Origin: FLUQ01 sp031551515
GTDB taxonomy: Bacteria; Desulfobacterota; Desulfovibrionia; Desulfovibrionales; Desulfovibrionaceae
Length of the DNA stretch: 64,000 nucleotides
Assembly: GCA_031551515.1 (NCBI GenBank)
Contig: JAVBNL010000039.1
Coordinates: 1-64,000 of the forward strand
Reading direction: 5' to 3'
A model generated the notes under the pieces. It was not told the origin of the DNA. It was given only the letters and a program-made list of their open reading frames with translations, and did not search any database. Within the stretch, counting starts at the first letter, position 1. Every line of letters begins with the position of its first letter. The translations under genes and the position numbers were made by a program. Of this stretch, positions 1-8,210 are shown one piece after another.

Positions 1-321
1 TCCATTCTGGAAGCGGCCGACCGCCGCACACTCATAGTGGTCGCGGGAGGGCAAATTCTGGCGCTGTACGGGCAGGGCGTGGCCAGGGCCGCCGAAGCCG
101 GCGGAAACGCCTGCGCGGCCGACGTCATTCCTACCATAGCCCATGTCGCCGACGTTGCTTTGCCGCCGGGCATAAAAGAAGGCCGCGTCCTGTATGCTGC
201 CCTGAAAGATCCGAATGCGCGCCTGAAAGAAATCGCGCGGCTGCAAAAATCCATCCAGGGCATGCAGGAAGCTATGGAACGCGGCACCCGCGCGCCATGG
301 GACAAGCACGACTGCGCTTGA
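1..321 (+). CDS. C-terminal part of a probable alkaline-phosphatase-superfamily protein (partial)
   Basis: The reading frame is open from base 1 and runs to the stop at 319-321, so the gene begins outside the window; the GTG at 37 is an internal valine codon. The visible 106 residues include the stretch DVIPTIAHVADVALPPGIKE followed by a glycine and a short helix, the pattern found near the end of type I phosphodiesterase/sulfatase-like members of the alkaline phosphatase superfamily (target date to domain: 'D-x-x-PT-x...P-P...G-x-x-L'). Metal ligands lie upstream and cannot be seen. The tail is highly charged. It precedes a TTT transporter operon by 120 bases in the same direction, but whether it is co-transcribed is unknown. 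The family call is tentative. Confidence 0.45.
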   Translation, partial: SILEAADRRTLIVVAGGQILALYGQGVARAAEAGGNACAADVIPTIAHVADVALPPGIKEGRVLYAALKDPNARLKEIARLQKSIQGMQEAMERGTRAPWDKHDCA

Positions 322-442
322 CGCGGCACGACGGGATGGCCACGGTACGGGAAGGCCGTGAGCGCGGTGTGAAACTGAAAGTTATTGTGAATTCGGCGCA
401 TGGAATTTGTTCGGTATTTTGTGAACCAGCCAGGAGGTTGCC

Positions 443-1390
443 ATGAAAACGACTATGATGCCCCTTCTTGTCCTCATGCTGCTTTTTTCCCCGCTTTCAG
501 CTCAGGCGGCCGCCTATCCGGAGGGACCCGTCAAAATAACGGTGGGCTATGCCGCCGGCGGCTTTGCTGACGCCATCGCCCGCAAACTTGCGGAAGGCCT
601 GACAAAAAACCTGGGACAGCCCGTGGTGGTCAGCAACATGGGCGGCAGCGCCGGCGGCACCTCGGCCATGAACATCAAGGCTGAAAAACCCGACGGCTAT
701 GCTCTGGGCTTTGTGACCACGCCGACGTTTGCGTTTAATCCGCTCACGGGCGCGGAATTCAACATGGACGATTTCACCTATATCGCCGGGGTCGCGCGGC
801 AGCAGGAGGCGTTTGTCTCCCTTTCCGGCAAGCCCTGGAAAAACATGAAAGAAATGCTGGCATGGGCCAAAAAGGAAAACAAAACGCTAACCTGTGCCTC
901 CCATATACCGGCGCTGACCTCCATGTTGCTGAACCGCATCGCCGTCGATAGCGGGGTAAAGATAAAAACCATGCCCACCAAGGGTGGGGCGGAGGTTGTG
1001 ACCAGCGTGCTGGGCGGGCATGTGGATTTCGGCTTTCTTTCGGGCATCCATGTGGATTATATAAAGAAAGGCCAGATGATCTGTCTTGCGGCCACTGGCA
1101 GGACACGTCAAATCGAACTGCCTGAAATTCCCACGCTTCAGGAATTGGGCTTTACCGTCTACACCGACGGGCTGAACATTGTATTCGGCCCCAAAGGCAT
1201 ACCCGCCGACCGCGTGGAGCGTCTGCAAAAAGCCATACAGGAAGTTGTTGCATCCGCTAGTTACAAAGAACTTGTGGGCGCCACCATGGGACTGGAAGTG
1301 ATCTATGCCGACAGCAAGTCGGTATACGACCTGGTGGCCGCCACCCGTGCCGATTACGAAAAATTGTACAAAGCGCAAAAGCCCCAGTAA
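443..1390 (+). CDS. tctC: TTT transporter substrate-binding protein, TctC/Bug family
   Basis: A 315-residue secreted binding protein of a tripartite tricarboxylate transporter. Residues 1-23 form a clear signal peptide ending in AQAAA; the mature part begins YPEGPVKITVGYAAGG, the typical Bug-family start, and length is normal for the family. The ATG at 443 is preceded by an AGGAGG ribosome site. It heads the operon tctC-tctB-tctA and is followed at once by a strong hairpin. Bug proteins bind carboxylates or other small organic molecules; the ligand cannot be read from sequence. The OsmC and DsrHEF-like genes downstream hint at a sulfur-linked substrate (inference). Confidence 0.9.
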   Translation: MKTTMMPLLVLMLLFSPLSAQAAAYPEGPVKITVGYAAGGFADAIARKLAEGLTKNLGQPVVVSNMGGSAGGTSAMNIKAEKPDGYALGFVTTPTFAFNPLTGAEFNMDDFTYIAGVARQQEAFVSLSGKPWKNMKEMLAWAKKENKTLTCASHIPALTSMLLNRIAVDSGVKIKTMPTKGGAEVVTSVLGGHVDFGFLSGIHVDYIKKGQMICLAATGRTRQIELPEIPTLQELGFTVYTDGLNIVFGPKGIPADRVERLQKAIQEVVASASYKELVGATMGLEVIYADSKSVYDLVAATRADYEKLYKAQKPQ

Positions 1391-1410
1391 CCCGTCCGGG
1401 TGTCATGCCG

Positions 1411-1444
1411 GCCCGCCGGCCGGCCCGCGGGCTGGCCGGCGGGC
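1411..1444 (+). promoter_or_regulatory. GC-rich hairpin between tctC and tctB
   Basis: Two 16-base arms (1411-1426 and 1429-1444) pair completely, with one G-U wobble, around a very small loop. The arm ends directly against the GGAAGG ribosome site of tctB. There is no T-run, so it is not a standard terminator. Its place suggests mRNA protection of the binding-protein transcript or damping of downstream translation (inference). Confidence 0.6.
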
Positions 1445-1457
1445 GGAAGGAGCATTC

Positions 1458-1898
1458 ATGAAGAAAACCTTCATTGCCACATACGCGGTACTGGTCACAA
1501 TGAGTCTGTTTTTCATCTTTTACGCCATCCCCAAATACACCCGCTCCATTCCGGCAGACGGCGTGGAACCGGACCTTCTGCCTTTGGCCTTGTGCTGGCT
1601 CCTTTTATTTCTTTCGGGCCTCATGCTGGTAAAAACCCTGCTGAGCAAGGACGACGGACAACCCTCGCCCCTGCAGGGCGGCCAGTTGCTGACGGTTGGC
1701 CGCAATACCGTGGCGTTGATGCTGGTCATGCCCTTGATGCATTATTTGGGCTTCATTCTTGGCGGCATCGTTTCCATGATCATGCTGCAACTAAGCGTGG
1801 GCCAACGCAACGCCATTACCATCTGCGTTATTTCGATCACGGTTTCTGTCGGCACGTACTGGGTTATATGGCACATTCTTCACGTTCCGCTTCCATAA
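1458..1898 (+). CDS. tctB: TTT transporter small membrane subunit TctB
   Basis: A 146-residue hydrophobic protein with four predicted membrane segments (about residues 7-27, 41-61, 82-102 and 115-142), as in TctB subunits, which have low sequence conservation but constant size and position. The ATG at 1458 is preferred over upstream alternatives because a GGAAGG site lies seven bases before it and because the protein then begins with a normal MKKT start. It lies between tctC and tctA. Confidence 0.85.
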   Translation: MKKTFIATYAVLVTMSLFFIFYAIPKYTRSIPADGVEPDLLPLALCWLLLFLSGLMLVKTLLSKDDGQPSPLQGGQLLTVGRNTVALMLVMPLMHYLGFILGGIVSMIMLQLSVGQRNAITICVISITVSVGTYWVIWHILHVPLP

Positions 1899-1931
1899 AA
1901 TCGTAACATCCTTACAGGATGGCAATGCCGT

Positions 1932-3455
1932 ATGGAACTTTTATTACATTCGATGCTCGACTCTCTGACGTTGATGAATATTCAATACGTCGCTCTAGGG
2001 GTTACAATAGGCATTGTGGTGGGAGCCATTCCCGGCCTTAACGGGCCGATGGCCATCGCCCTTGCCGTGCCGCTGACCTATTACATGCCCACTGTGGCAG
2101 CGCTGGGTTTTCTTATCGGCATCAACAAGGGCGGTGCCTACGGCGGCTCTGTGGCCGCCATTTTGCTCAACACGCCGGGCACGCCCGAATCGGCGGCCAC
2201 CAGTTTCGACGGGTATCCGCTGAACCGCAAGGGCAAGGCGTTGAAAGCCATGAAAATGGCCTTGTTCGCTTCGGTATTCGGCGACACGTTTTCCAACCTG
2301 CTGCTGATCTGCGTGGCAGCTCCCGTCGCTTCCGTGGCCATCAAACTGGGGCCGGTCGAAGTCTGCGCCATTGTTATTCTGGCCCTAACCATCATTTCCA
2401 GCGTGGAATCCGAATCCATGGTCAAAGGCCTTATCGCGGCAACTTTTGGTATGCTGGTCAGCTGCGTCGGCATTGACTCGGCCTCTTCGCTGCCCCGCCT
2501 GACTTTCGGCCTTTACCAGCTGGAAAACGGCATTCCTTTGCTGGCCATCACCATTGGCCTGCTGGCCCTTTCAGAAATACTGGTGCAGACCGAAACCCCC
2601 TTCTCCATGCAGGAATCGGCCAAACTTTCGCTTTCGCCGCGCCGGGAAGACAACCTTTTACCGTTCAAAGAGTTTATCAGCTGTTGGCGAACGCTGTTCC
2701 GTTCTTCCATCATCGGGGCGGTCATAGGGGCCCTGCCCGGCCTGGGGGCCACGGTGGCCGCCTTTATGGGCTACAGCTACGCCAAAAACGCTTCCAAGCA
2801 CCCCGAGCGGTACGGCACGGGAGAAATAGACGGCGTCGCGGCACCGGAAGCGGCCAACAACGCGGTCATCGGCGCCAACCTTATCCCCCTGTTCACATTG
2901 GGCATCCCCGGCAACGTGGCCGCAGCCATTCTGATCGGGGCATTCATCGTTCACGGCATTCAGCCCGGCCCGCTGATGTTTGAAAAGCACGCGGCTACCG
3001 TTTACGGCATTTACGGCACCATGCTTATCGGCAACGTGCTGAATTTGTTCATAGGCTACATCGGATTGCGCATTTTCATCAAAGTTTTGGCCGTGCCGAA
3101 ACAACTGTTGTTTCCCATTCTCATGTTTGTGTGCCTTGTCGGGTCATATATCGGCGACAATATTGTCTTTTATGTTTATATAATGATTTTTTTCACCTTG
3201 ATCGGCTATTTGATGAAAAAGCTCAAATTCTCTTTTGTCACGTTCATCATCGGCTTTGTGCTGGGTCCAATGTTTGAGCTTTCTCTCAACCAGACTCTTG
3301 TGCTTTCCGACAACGGCATATGGATTCTTTTTACCCAACCCATTGCCTGCGCGATCATGATCTGTTCCGCTGTCACCATCGTGCGCAACTATTATCGGTA
3401 CAAAAAGGGACTGGCTCAATCCTTTCACGCAACAGCAGTGGACGACGTGAGCTGA
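1932..3455 (+). CDS. tctA: TTT transporter large membrane subunit TctA
   Basis: A 507-residue integral membrane protein with the usual TctA length and about 12 hydrophobic segments. The hallmark duplicated glycine/proline motifs are present: GAIPGLNGPMAIALAVP near residue 33, NTPGTPESAATSFDGYP near residue 81 and GALPGLGATVAAFMGY near residue 265. It forms the transport channel with TctB, driven by an ion gradient, using substrate delivered by TctC. The gene follows tctB by 33 bases in the same operon. Confidence 0.93.
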   Translation: MELLLHSMLDSLTLMNIQYVALGVTIGIVVGAIPGLNGPMAIALAVPLTYYMPTVAALGFLIGINKGGAYGGSVAAILLNTPGTPESAATSFDGYPLNRKGKALKAMKMALFASVFGDTFSNLLLICVAAPVASVAIKLGPVEVCAIVILALTIISSVESESMVKGLIAATFGMLVSCVGIDSASSLPRLTFGLYQLENGIPLLAITIGLLALSEILVQTETPFSMQESAKLSLSPRREDNLLPFKEFISCWRTLFRSSIIGAVIGALPGLGATVAAFMGYSYAKNASKHPERYGTGEIDGVAAPEAANNAVIGANLIPLFTLGIPGNVAAAILIGAFIVHGIQPGPLMFEKHAATVYGIYGTMLIGNVLNLFIGYIGLRIFIKVLAVPKQLLFPILMFVCLVGSYIGDNIVFYVYIMIFFTLIGYLMKKLKFSFVTFIIGFVLGPMFELSLNQTLVLSDNGIWILFTQPIACAIMICSAVTIVRNYYRYKKGLAQSFHATAVDDVS

Positions 3456-3516
3456 ACGCCATGCGGCCGACGGGCCGTGCCGGCCGTCACCATCAACACT
3501 TTGAAGGCAATCAATT

Positions 3517-3954
3517 ATGACGCACGCATTTACCCTGAGCCTGGACCGCGACTCCAACGCGCGCTGGTCAATCGAAACCGGTTCCGTCGCGTTCCCGGTA
3601 TTGGAATATGACAATTCCGCCCTTACCCCGGAACAAAAAGCGGACGAGCATATGGGCGGCCGCCTGCTGGCGGCGGCGGCTCTTGCCTGTTTCACCAACA
3701 GCTTGTGGAACGACATTATCCGGGCCGGAGGCACGCCCCTCGCGTTGAAGGCTTCTATCGAGGTGGAAAAGGAAAAAGACACCGCATTGCGCACCAAATT
3801 CGGTCCGTATACGCTGGCTGTCGAAGTAAAAGCCAGAAACATTTCCCAGGAACATTTCGCCTCTATCCGCAACGCGTTGCTGCGTGGCTCTTTGGTGACC
3901 TACACCATGGAGCAGGGCGTGGAGATGGAATACGACGTCACACTCGTCGATTGA
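3517..3954 (+). CDS. OsmC-like protein
   Basis: A 145-residue cytoplasmic protein. The central helix LLAAAALACFTNSLWNDIIR and the closing segment VEMEYDVTLVD match the OsmC/Ohr fold, in which a cysteine on a long helix reduces peroxides or acts in sulfur chemistry. Only one cysteine is seen, inside that helix, so a classical two-cysteine Ohr peroxidase mechanism is unlikely. It lies 61 bases after tctA and 54 bases before the DsrH-like gene, all same strand. OsmC and DsrE-type domains are often linked in sulfur-relay proteins, which makes a sulfur-handling role plausible. Family call moderately sure. Confidence 0.65.
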   Translation: MTHAFTLSLDRDSNARWSIETGSVAFPVLEYDNSALTPEQKADEHMGGRLLAAAALACFTNSLWNDIIRAGGTPLALKASIEVEKEKDTALRTKFGPYTLAVEVKARNISQEHFASIRNALLRGSLVTYTMEQGVEMEYDVTLVD

Positions 3955-4008
3955 GGCAAAAAACGGGTTCTGAATCGCCTTAAGGATCGGCGTCGTTGAG
4001 GAGGCCGT

Positions 4009-4290
4009 ATGCTGTATATTTTGAACAAACCCTGCGCTTCGTCTCTGGCGCAGCTTGCCGCCGTGAGCGCGGGCGACGACGAGGCGTGGGTGCTGCTGGT
4101 ATCGGACGCTGTTTTTCTGGGTACGGATGCGGGCCTGAAACGCTTCACGGGCCTTGACGCGGAAAGTTTTTACGCCGCCCGCGACGCCGTGGAAACGCGA
4201 AGAGTGACGTTGTCCGGTAAGGTGGAACCGCTCGACTACGACGGCATGGCCGAATTACTGGAAGACGCGGACAAAATCATCATGCTGTAG
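4009..4290 (+). CDS. DsrH/TusB-like sulfur relay protein
   Basis: A 93-residue protein of the normal DsrH/TusB size. It starts with the MLYILNKP strand, has a mid-region DEAWVLLVSDAVF comparable to the 'gD.lLLlqDgV' stretch of TusB, and ends with the LDYDGMAELL helix that matches the 'IDYxxFVxL' tail. A cysteine is at residue 9, earlier than the usual position. An AGGAGG site precedes the ATG. DsrH works with DsrE and DsrF as a hexamer in persulfide transfer; here the order is H-E-F rather than the classical E-F-H. Confidence 0.75.
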   Translation: MLYILNKPCASSLAQLAAVSAGDDEAWVLLVSDAVFLGTDAGLKRFTGLDAESFYAARDAVETRRVTLSGKVEPLDYDGMAELLEDADKIIML

Positions 4291-4306
4291 CTATAACGGA
4301 GATCCC

Positions 4307-4705
4307 ATGGGCAAGACAGTCACCTTCGCGCTGCTTTCCGGCAGCACGGAAAACGAGGATGCCGTATTTGCCGTCAAACTGGCGACGGCGTTGCTGGACA
4401 GAGGCAACAAGGTCAATATTTTTTTGTACGGCAACGGCTGCAATCTGGCCAACAAAGCCATTCCCCGCGCGGACCGGTCGCCGATATCCGACGGCCTGCG
4501 CGCCCACATGGACGGCTTTGTGCTGGACGCGGCGATTGAAAGTCTTGCGGGCAAGGGCGCAGCCGTTGTGACCTGCCACACCACCGAGTACAGCCGCGGC
4601 ACCGAGGGGCTTGAATACCTCAAGGGCGTCGCCAGAGGCGATGTGGGCGCTTCGTTCACTCGCATGCTGCTTACTTCGGACGTTTTGTTTACCATAGGAC
4701 AGTGA
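4307..4705 (+). CDS. DsrE/TusD-like sulfurtransferase subunit
   Basis: A 132-residue DsrE-fold protein beginning with a beta strand (KTVTFALLSG). It keeps the active-site arrangement: Cys90 in VVTCHTTEYSRGT aligns with the persulfide-carrying cysteine of TusD/DsrE that precedes an arginine-glycine pair. It is therefore likely to be the sulfur-carrying subunit of this three-gene set. It starts 16 bases after the DsrH-like stop and is followed without a gap by the DsrF-like gene. Known family role: accepts sulfane sulfur and passes it on within the cytoplasm. Confidence 0.8.
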   Translation: MGKTVTFALLSGSTENEDAVFAVKLATALLDRGNKVNIFLYGNGCNLANKAIPRADRSPISDGLRAHMDGFVLDAAIESLAGKGAAVVTCHTTEYSRGTEGLEYLKGVARGDVGASFTRMLLTSDVLFTIGQ

Positions 4706-5047
4706 GTGGTTGCCATGATCGATTCCTGCGTTGTGCTTATCCGAAAGGCCTCCGGGCACGAACATTCCCTGCTGGGCATGCGCGCCGCCTGGTCCATGTT
4801 CGCCGCCGACCTCGAAGTTACGGTCCTTCTCATGGACGAGGGCGTTTACAGCGTTTTCGGGCGAAACACATATCTGAACGAACTCTATACGCGTTTTTTG
4901 GGTCAGGGTGGGCGAGTCCGCGCGGTGCGGGAAGACCTGGACAGCCGGGGCCTGGACGAAAAATCCCTGCCGCCGGGTGTTGCCGTGATCCCGGTTTCGG
5001 AAGTGGCTCCTCTCGTGCGGGAAGCGGCTTCGACCATGGTTTTTTAG
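4706..5047 (+). CDS. DsrF/TusC-like sulfur relay subunit
   Basis: A 113-residue protein of the DsrE/F fold. The GTG at 4706 directly abuts the upstream stop and has an AGGA six bases earlier; an in-frame ATG at 4715 is the alternative start. The segment ATAFAADLEV-like helix and strand, VTVLLMDEGVY, and the REDLDSRGLDEKSL region align with TusC, but the cysteine that TusC often has before its RGLD motif is absent. It is the last gene of the TTT-OsmC-DsrHEF run and is followed by a terminator. Confidence 0.7.
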   Translation: MVAMIDSCVVLIRKASGHEHSLLGMRAAWSMFAADLEVTVLLMDEGVYSVFGRNTYLNELYTRFLGQGGRVRAVREDLDSRGLDEKSLPPGVAVIPVSEVAPLVREAASTMVF

Positions 5048-5239
5048 AGCGTTTTCACCCGGCAGCTCACGGATTTTCTGACATTCCGAACAGCTTCAGG
5101 GTTGTCCAGCGAGATTCACTGCAACCTGTTTGATTTACAATATTTTTGTGAGTATCGACAATTTCTGCTCGACAGATACTATTTTATTTCAGATAGTTAC
5201 TTTACACTTACATATCCCCTAACGGACGCCAAATTTTAC

Positions 5240-5280
5240 AAAATGCCCCGTGACTTTTCATCTTGCGGGGCATTTTCTTT
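5240..5280 (+). terminator. Bidirectional rho-independent terminator
   Basis: Arms AAAATGCCCCG (5240-5250) and CGGGGCATTTT (5266-5276) pair perfectly and are followed by a T-rich run. It closes the DsrHEF operon on the plus strand and equally could stop minus-strand transcription of the TRAP remnant. The preceding 190 bases (5048-5239) show no gene. Confidence 0.85.
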
Positions 5281-5324
5281 TTCAGCAGGCGGAATCCCGC
5301 CCTATCTTGCTGCGGGTTCTTCTT

Positions 5325-5863
5325 CTATTTGCCCAGCATGTTGGGCAAGAACAGCACGATTTCCGGAAATACCGTGATAAGAAAGGCGAAAAACACCATG
5401 ATCGTGATGAAGGGCAGCACGGAGCGGAAGATGAACCCGATGCTCCGCTCCGCCAGGCCCGTGACCAGAAAAAGGTTGAAGCCGATGGACGGAGTGATAT
5501 TGGCCAGCTGCACCATCAGAATCACAAAGATGCCGTACCACAGCGGGCCCAGGCAGCCCGTAGTCAGGCCCAGCACGGGCGCGTCCCCGGCCACGTTGGA
5601 AGCGGCCATCTCGGCGATATCCAGCTGGCCGTCGCCCACGGCTTTGAGCAGCTCGGGGCCCTTGTAGCCCAAGCTCCCGCCGAATTAGGCGCACAATTCG
5701 ACTTCGCCATTCGTCAGTTCGGCCACGCGTTTGGCCATCAACTGCAGCCGCGTGTCTGGTAGTTTTCTTTGTTCCACACCGTCAGCGTCGTTTTGGCGGA
5801 CGCAACCGAAGCGGCGCACAGCACGATAGCCAGCGCCTGAATCAAAGCCGTGCTCTTGCTCAC
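5325..5863 (-). pseudogene. TRAP transporter remnant: dctP 5' part fused to dctM 3' end
   Basis: A GTG at 5863 with a GGGAGG site opens a DctP-like signal peptide (SKSTALIQALAIVLCAA, ending ASA). After about 40 residues the frame shifts near 5750 to continue as LQLMAKRVAELTNGEVEL, then a TAA stop at 5685-5687 interrupts it before FGGSLGYKGPELLKAVGDG, all standard DctP N-terminal sequence. At about position 5555 the reading passes straight into GPLWYGIFVILMVQLANITP and the last membrane helices of a DctM permease, ending at TAG 5325. The rest of dctP, dctQ and most of dctM are missing, so a deletion of probably more than 2 kb has joined the two ends, and further decay followed. Confidence 0.85.
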
Positions 5864-6027
5864 GATGGAAGCCTCCCGGAAATGAAGGGAAAGAATAGGC
5901 CGGCACTCTGGCCATGCGTTTTGGGAAAGCATATTTTGCCGCGTGCAGCCAAGCATGGCTTTTCTGAAGAATTAGAGTATGGTCCAGCGACTGTCGCCCG
6001 TAGTACAAACAGAAACAAGTACGGATT

Positions 6028-6930
6028 ATGACCTCCAAGATAAAAGGTTTGCTTTGCGGAATCGCGTCCGCCATAACATACGGCCTCAATCCGCTGGGCG
6101 CCCTTAACCTGTATCGCGACGGCGTGAATGTGGATTCCGTGATCTTTTACCGCTACGGACTGGCGATGATCGTGCTGGCCGGGGTCATGCTGCTGCAAAA
6201 AAAATCTTTTGTAATCGGCCGGCGAGAACTGCTCCTCTGCTTCTTGCTGGGCTTCATCTTCGCCATGTCCTCAATCGCCCTTTTCAGCAGTTTTCATTAC
6301 ATAGAAGCGGGCGTGGCCTGCACCCTCCTGTTCATCTACCCGGTTATGGTCGCCGTCATCATGGCCCTTTTTTTCAAAGAAAGGATCACAATCGCCGCCG
6401 GGCTCTCCATAGCAATGGCCATAACCGGGGTAGGCCTGCTGTATTATGGGGGCGGAGAAATGGCCTTGAACACGGCAGGCATGCTCATGGTCATGTCCTC
6501 CGCCGTGGCCTACGCCCTGTATATCGTCATACTCAACCGATCGAAGCTGTATTTGCCGCCGGTCACCCTTACCTTTTTCATCATGCTGTTCGGAACGCTG
6601 GCCATCGCCCTGCATTCGCTTTTTGGCGAAGAGTACCGCCTGCAGTTGCTCACCGGCGCGGAGCAATGGCTGTGGGTGTTGATGCTGGCCATCGTGCCCA
6701 CTGTTTTCTCCCTGATTCTGATGGCCGTCGCCCTGAAGAACATCGGGGCCACCCCCACCGCCATACTGGGCGCGCTTGAGCCGGTCACAGCCGTCACAAT
6801 CGGCGTGGTGATATTCAACGAAAGCTTCACCGTGCGCATTGCCGCCGGCATGCTGCTCATACTGCTGGCCGTCTCCCTGATCATCGCCGAAAAACCGCTT
6901 GCGCACAGATTGCTGAAACGCAAGTACTAA
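6028..6930 (+). CDS. EamA-family (DMT) inner-membrane transporter
   Basis: A 300-residue protein with ten hydrophobic segments arranged as two five-helix EamA repeats (about residues 5-140 and 150-290). The second repeat holds the typical GATPTAILGALEPVTAVTIG stretch found near the penultimate helices of these exporters. Members of the drug/metabolite transporter superfamily export amino acids or other metabolites; the substrate cannot be told. The gene stands alone, between the TRAP remnant and a radical SAM gene. The ATG at 6028 has only a weak ribosome site. Confidence 0.85.
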   Translation: MTSKIKGLLCGIASAITYGLNPLGALNLYRDGVNVDSVIFYRYGLAMIVLAGVMLLQKKSFVIGRRELLLCFLLGFIFAMSSIALFSSFHYIEAGVACTLLFIYPVMVAVIMALFFKERITIAAGLSIAMAITGVGLLYYGGGEMALNTAGMLMVMSSAVAYALYIVILNRSKLYLPPVTLTFFIMLFGTLAIALHSLFGEEYRLQLLTGAEQWLWVLMLAIVPTVFSLILMAVALKNIGATPTAILGALEPVTAVTIGVVIFNESFTVRIAAGMLLILLAVSLIIAEKPLAHRLLKRKY

Positions 6931-7151
6931 AATAGGGACACAGTTGCGGGGTCCATGTATGCGGTCGCGCATGGCAGGCCGACGCTCTTCACGTTTGCTT
7001 TGGGCCGGAAATTATGTATGTTCCAAGATAGATCCGCGCAGTTCCATCCCGAGGCCGCAAATATCCACTCTCAAATACGCCATGGCATCAGGCACACAAC
7101 TTGCGCGCGGTCACTTTTCAACACCCAGCATGCATGACGGAGGTTGCTTCT

Positions 7152-8123
7152 ATGAAAACATGGGTAAAAAAAGTCATGCCGAAACGTCTGGCTTGCTATC
7201 TTTCAGACATCAAAAGCATATACCATCGCAAAATAAATATTCATGAATTACGCACAATTATAATAGAATTAACAAATATATGCCAAGTAAAATGCACTTG
7301 GTGCTTGATGCAAACGTTTAAAAAGCTTACGCCACGCCAAATGCCGTTTGAGAATTTCAAAAAAATTGTTGAGGATAATCTTGATTATTTGAAAGCGCGC
7401 AATACCCGCGTTACACCATACAGCCGCGGCGAGCCCCTGCTGCACCCCCAGTTTTGGGAATGCTGCGCGCTGTTGAACAAACACGGTATCGCCATCGGGC
7501 ATATCAGCACCAACCTCAGTCTGAACATCAGTATCCAGGATTTTGTCCGGCATCCCATTGAGCGGATTATGGTGAATATCGGCGGCATTACCAAAGAAGT
7601 GCACGAAAAATGCATGGTGCATTCCGATTTTGACCTTGTAACCGCCAATTTGAAAGCACTATGGACGGCAGGCATACCCGTGCAGATAAAAATGAACCCT
7701 ACGCGCCATAATATCCACCAGCGCGACGATCTGCCGGCTTTTGTCGAGAGCCTGGGCGGCAAACCCGTATTTATTCAGCATTATACGACATACTTCCCCA
7801 ACCCGGATCATACGACGCAGGAAGAAAAGCGCTTCTTCCTGGATACTGTTTTTCTGGAAGGGCACGAGGATTTGTTCCGCTTTTCGGTCACGGACAATGG
7901 CGCGATATCGCAGGCGCAAAGAACCTGTCCCGCCGGGTATATGACCGACATAATATTTTCCAACGGGAACTATGGCATATGCTGCCATGACGATTATGAA
8001 GAAAGTATCGTGGGCAATGCGTTTACCGCGACGATTGAAACGATACGAAATTCCGGCGCATACAGAAAAACATATGAGCGGGGTTTGAAAAGGCAATTGC
8101 CCAACTGCAAATATTGCTCATGA
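7152..8123 (+). CDS. Radical SAM protein with C-terminal cysteine-rich extension
   Basis: A 323-residue enzyme. Cys44, Cys48 and Cys51 (NICQVKCTWC) form the CX3CX2C motif for the SAM-binding iron-sulfur cluster, followed at about residue 92 by the GEP motif (YSRGEPLLHP). The C-terminal third has further cysteines (RTCPAGYM, GICCHDDY and a final CKYC), like SPASM/Twitch extensions that hold auxiliary clusters. The ATG at 7152 was chosen because a GGAGG lies eight bases before it. The first 300 bases are markedly richer in A/T than neighbouring genes, suggesting transfer. No peptide or carbohydrate partner gene is adjacent, so the substrate is unknown. Confidence 0.8.
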   Translation: MKTWVKKVMPKRLACYLSDIKSIYHRKINIHELRTIIIELTNICQVKCTWCLMQTFKKLTPRQMPFENFKKIVEDNLDYLKARNTRVTPYSRGEPLLHPQFWECCALLNKHGIAIGHISTNLSLNISIQDFVRHPIERIMVNIGGITKEVHEKCMVHSDFDLVTANLKALWTAGIPVQIKMNPTRHNIHQRDDLPAFVESLGGKPVFIQHYTTYFPNPDHTTQEEKRFFLDTVFLEGHEDLFRFSVTDNGAISQAQRTCPAGYMTDIIFSNGNYGICCHDDYEESIVGNAFTATIETIRNSGAYRKTYERGLKRQLPNCKYCS

Positions 8124-8160
8124 CCGGCCGCAGCAGGCGGGCAAGGAACATGTTCGCGGT

Positions 8161-8195
8161 AAAAACCGCCGCGCACGGAAAGCCGTACGCGGCGG
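8161..8195 (-). terminator. Rho-independent terminator of the CoA-transferase gene
   Basis: Thirteen-base arms (8166-8178 and 8183-8195) pair with one mismatch around a four-base loop; on the minus strand they are followed by TTTTT. It sits 16 bases past the stop of the minus-strand CoA-transferase gene and separates it from the convergent radical SAM gene. Confidence 0.8.
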
Positions 8196-8210
8196 GCAAA
8201 AAGAAATACC

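Noticed and set aside
5250..5762. Plus-strand frames across the TRAP remnant
   Set aside because: They are antisense shadows; the minus strand shows clear DctP and DctM sequence.
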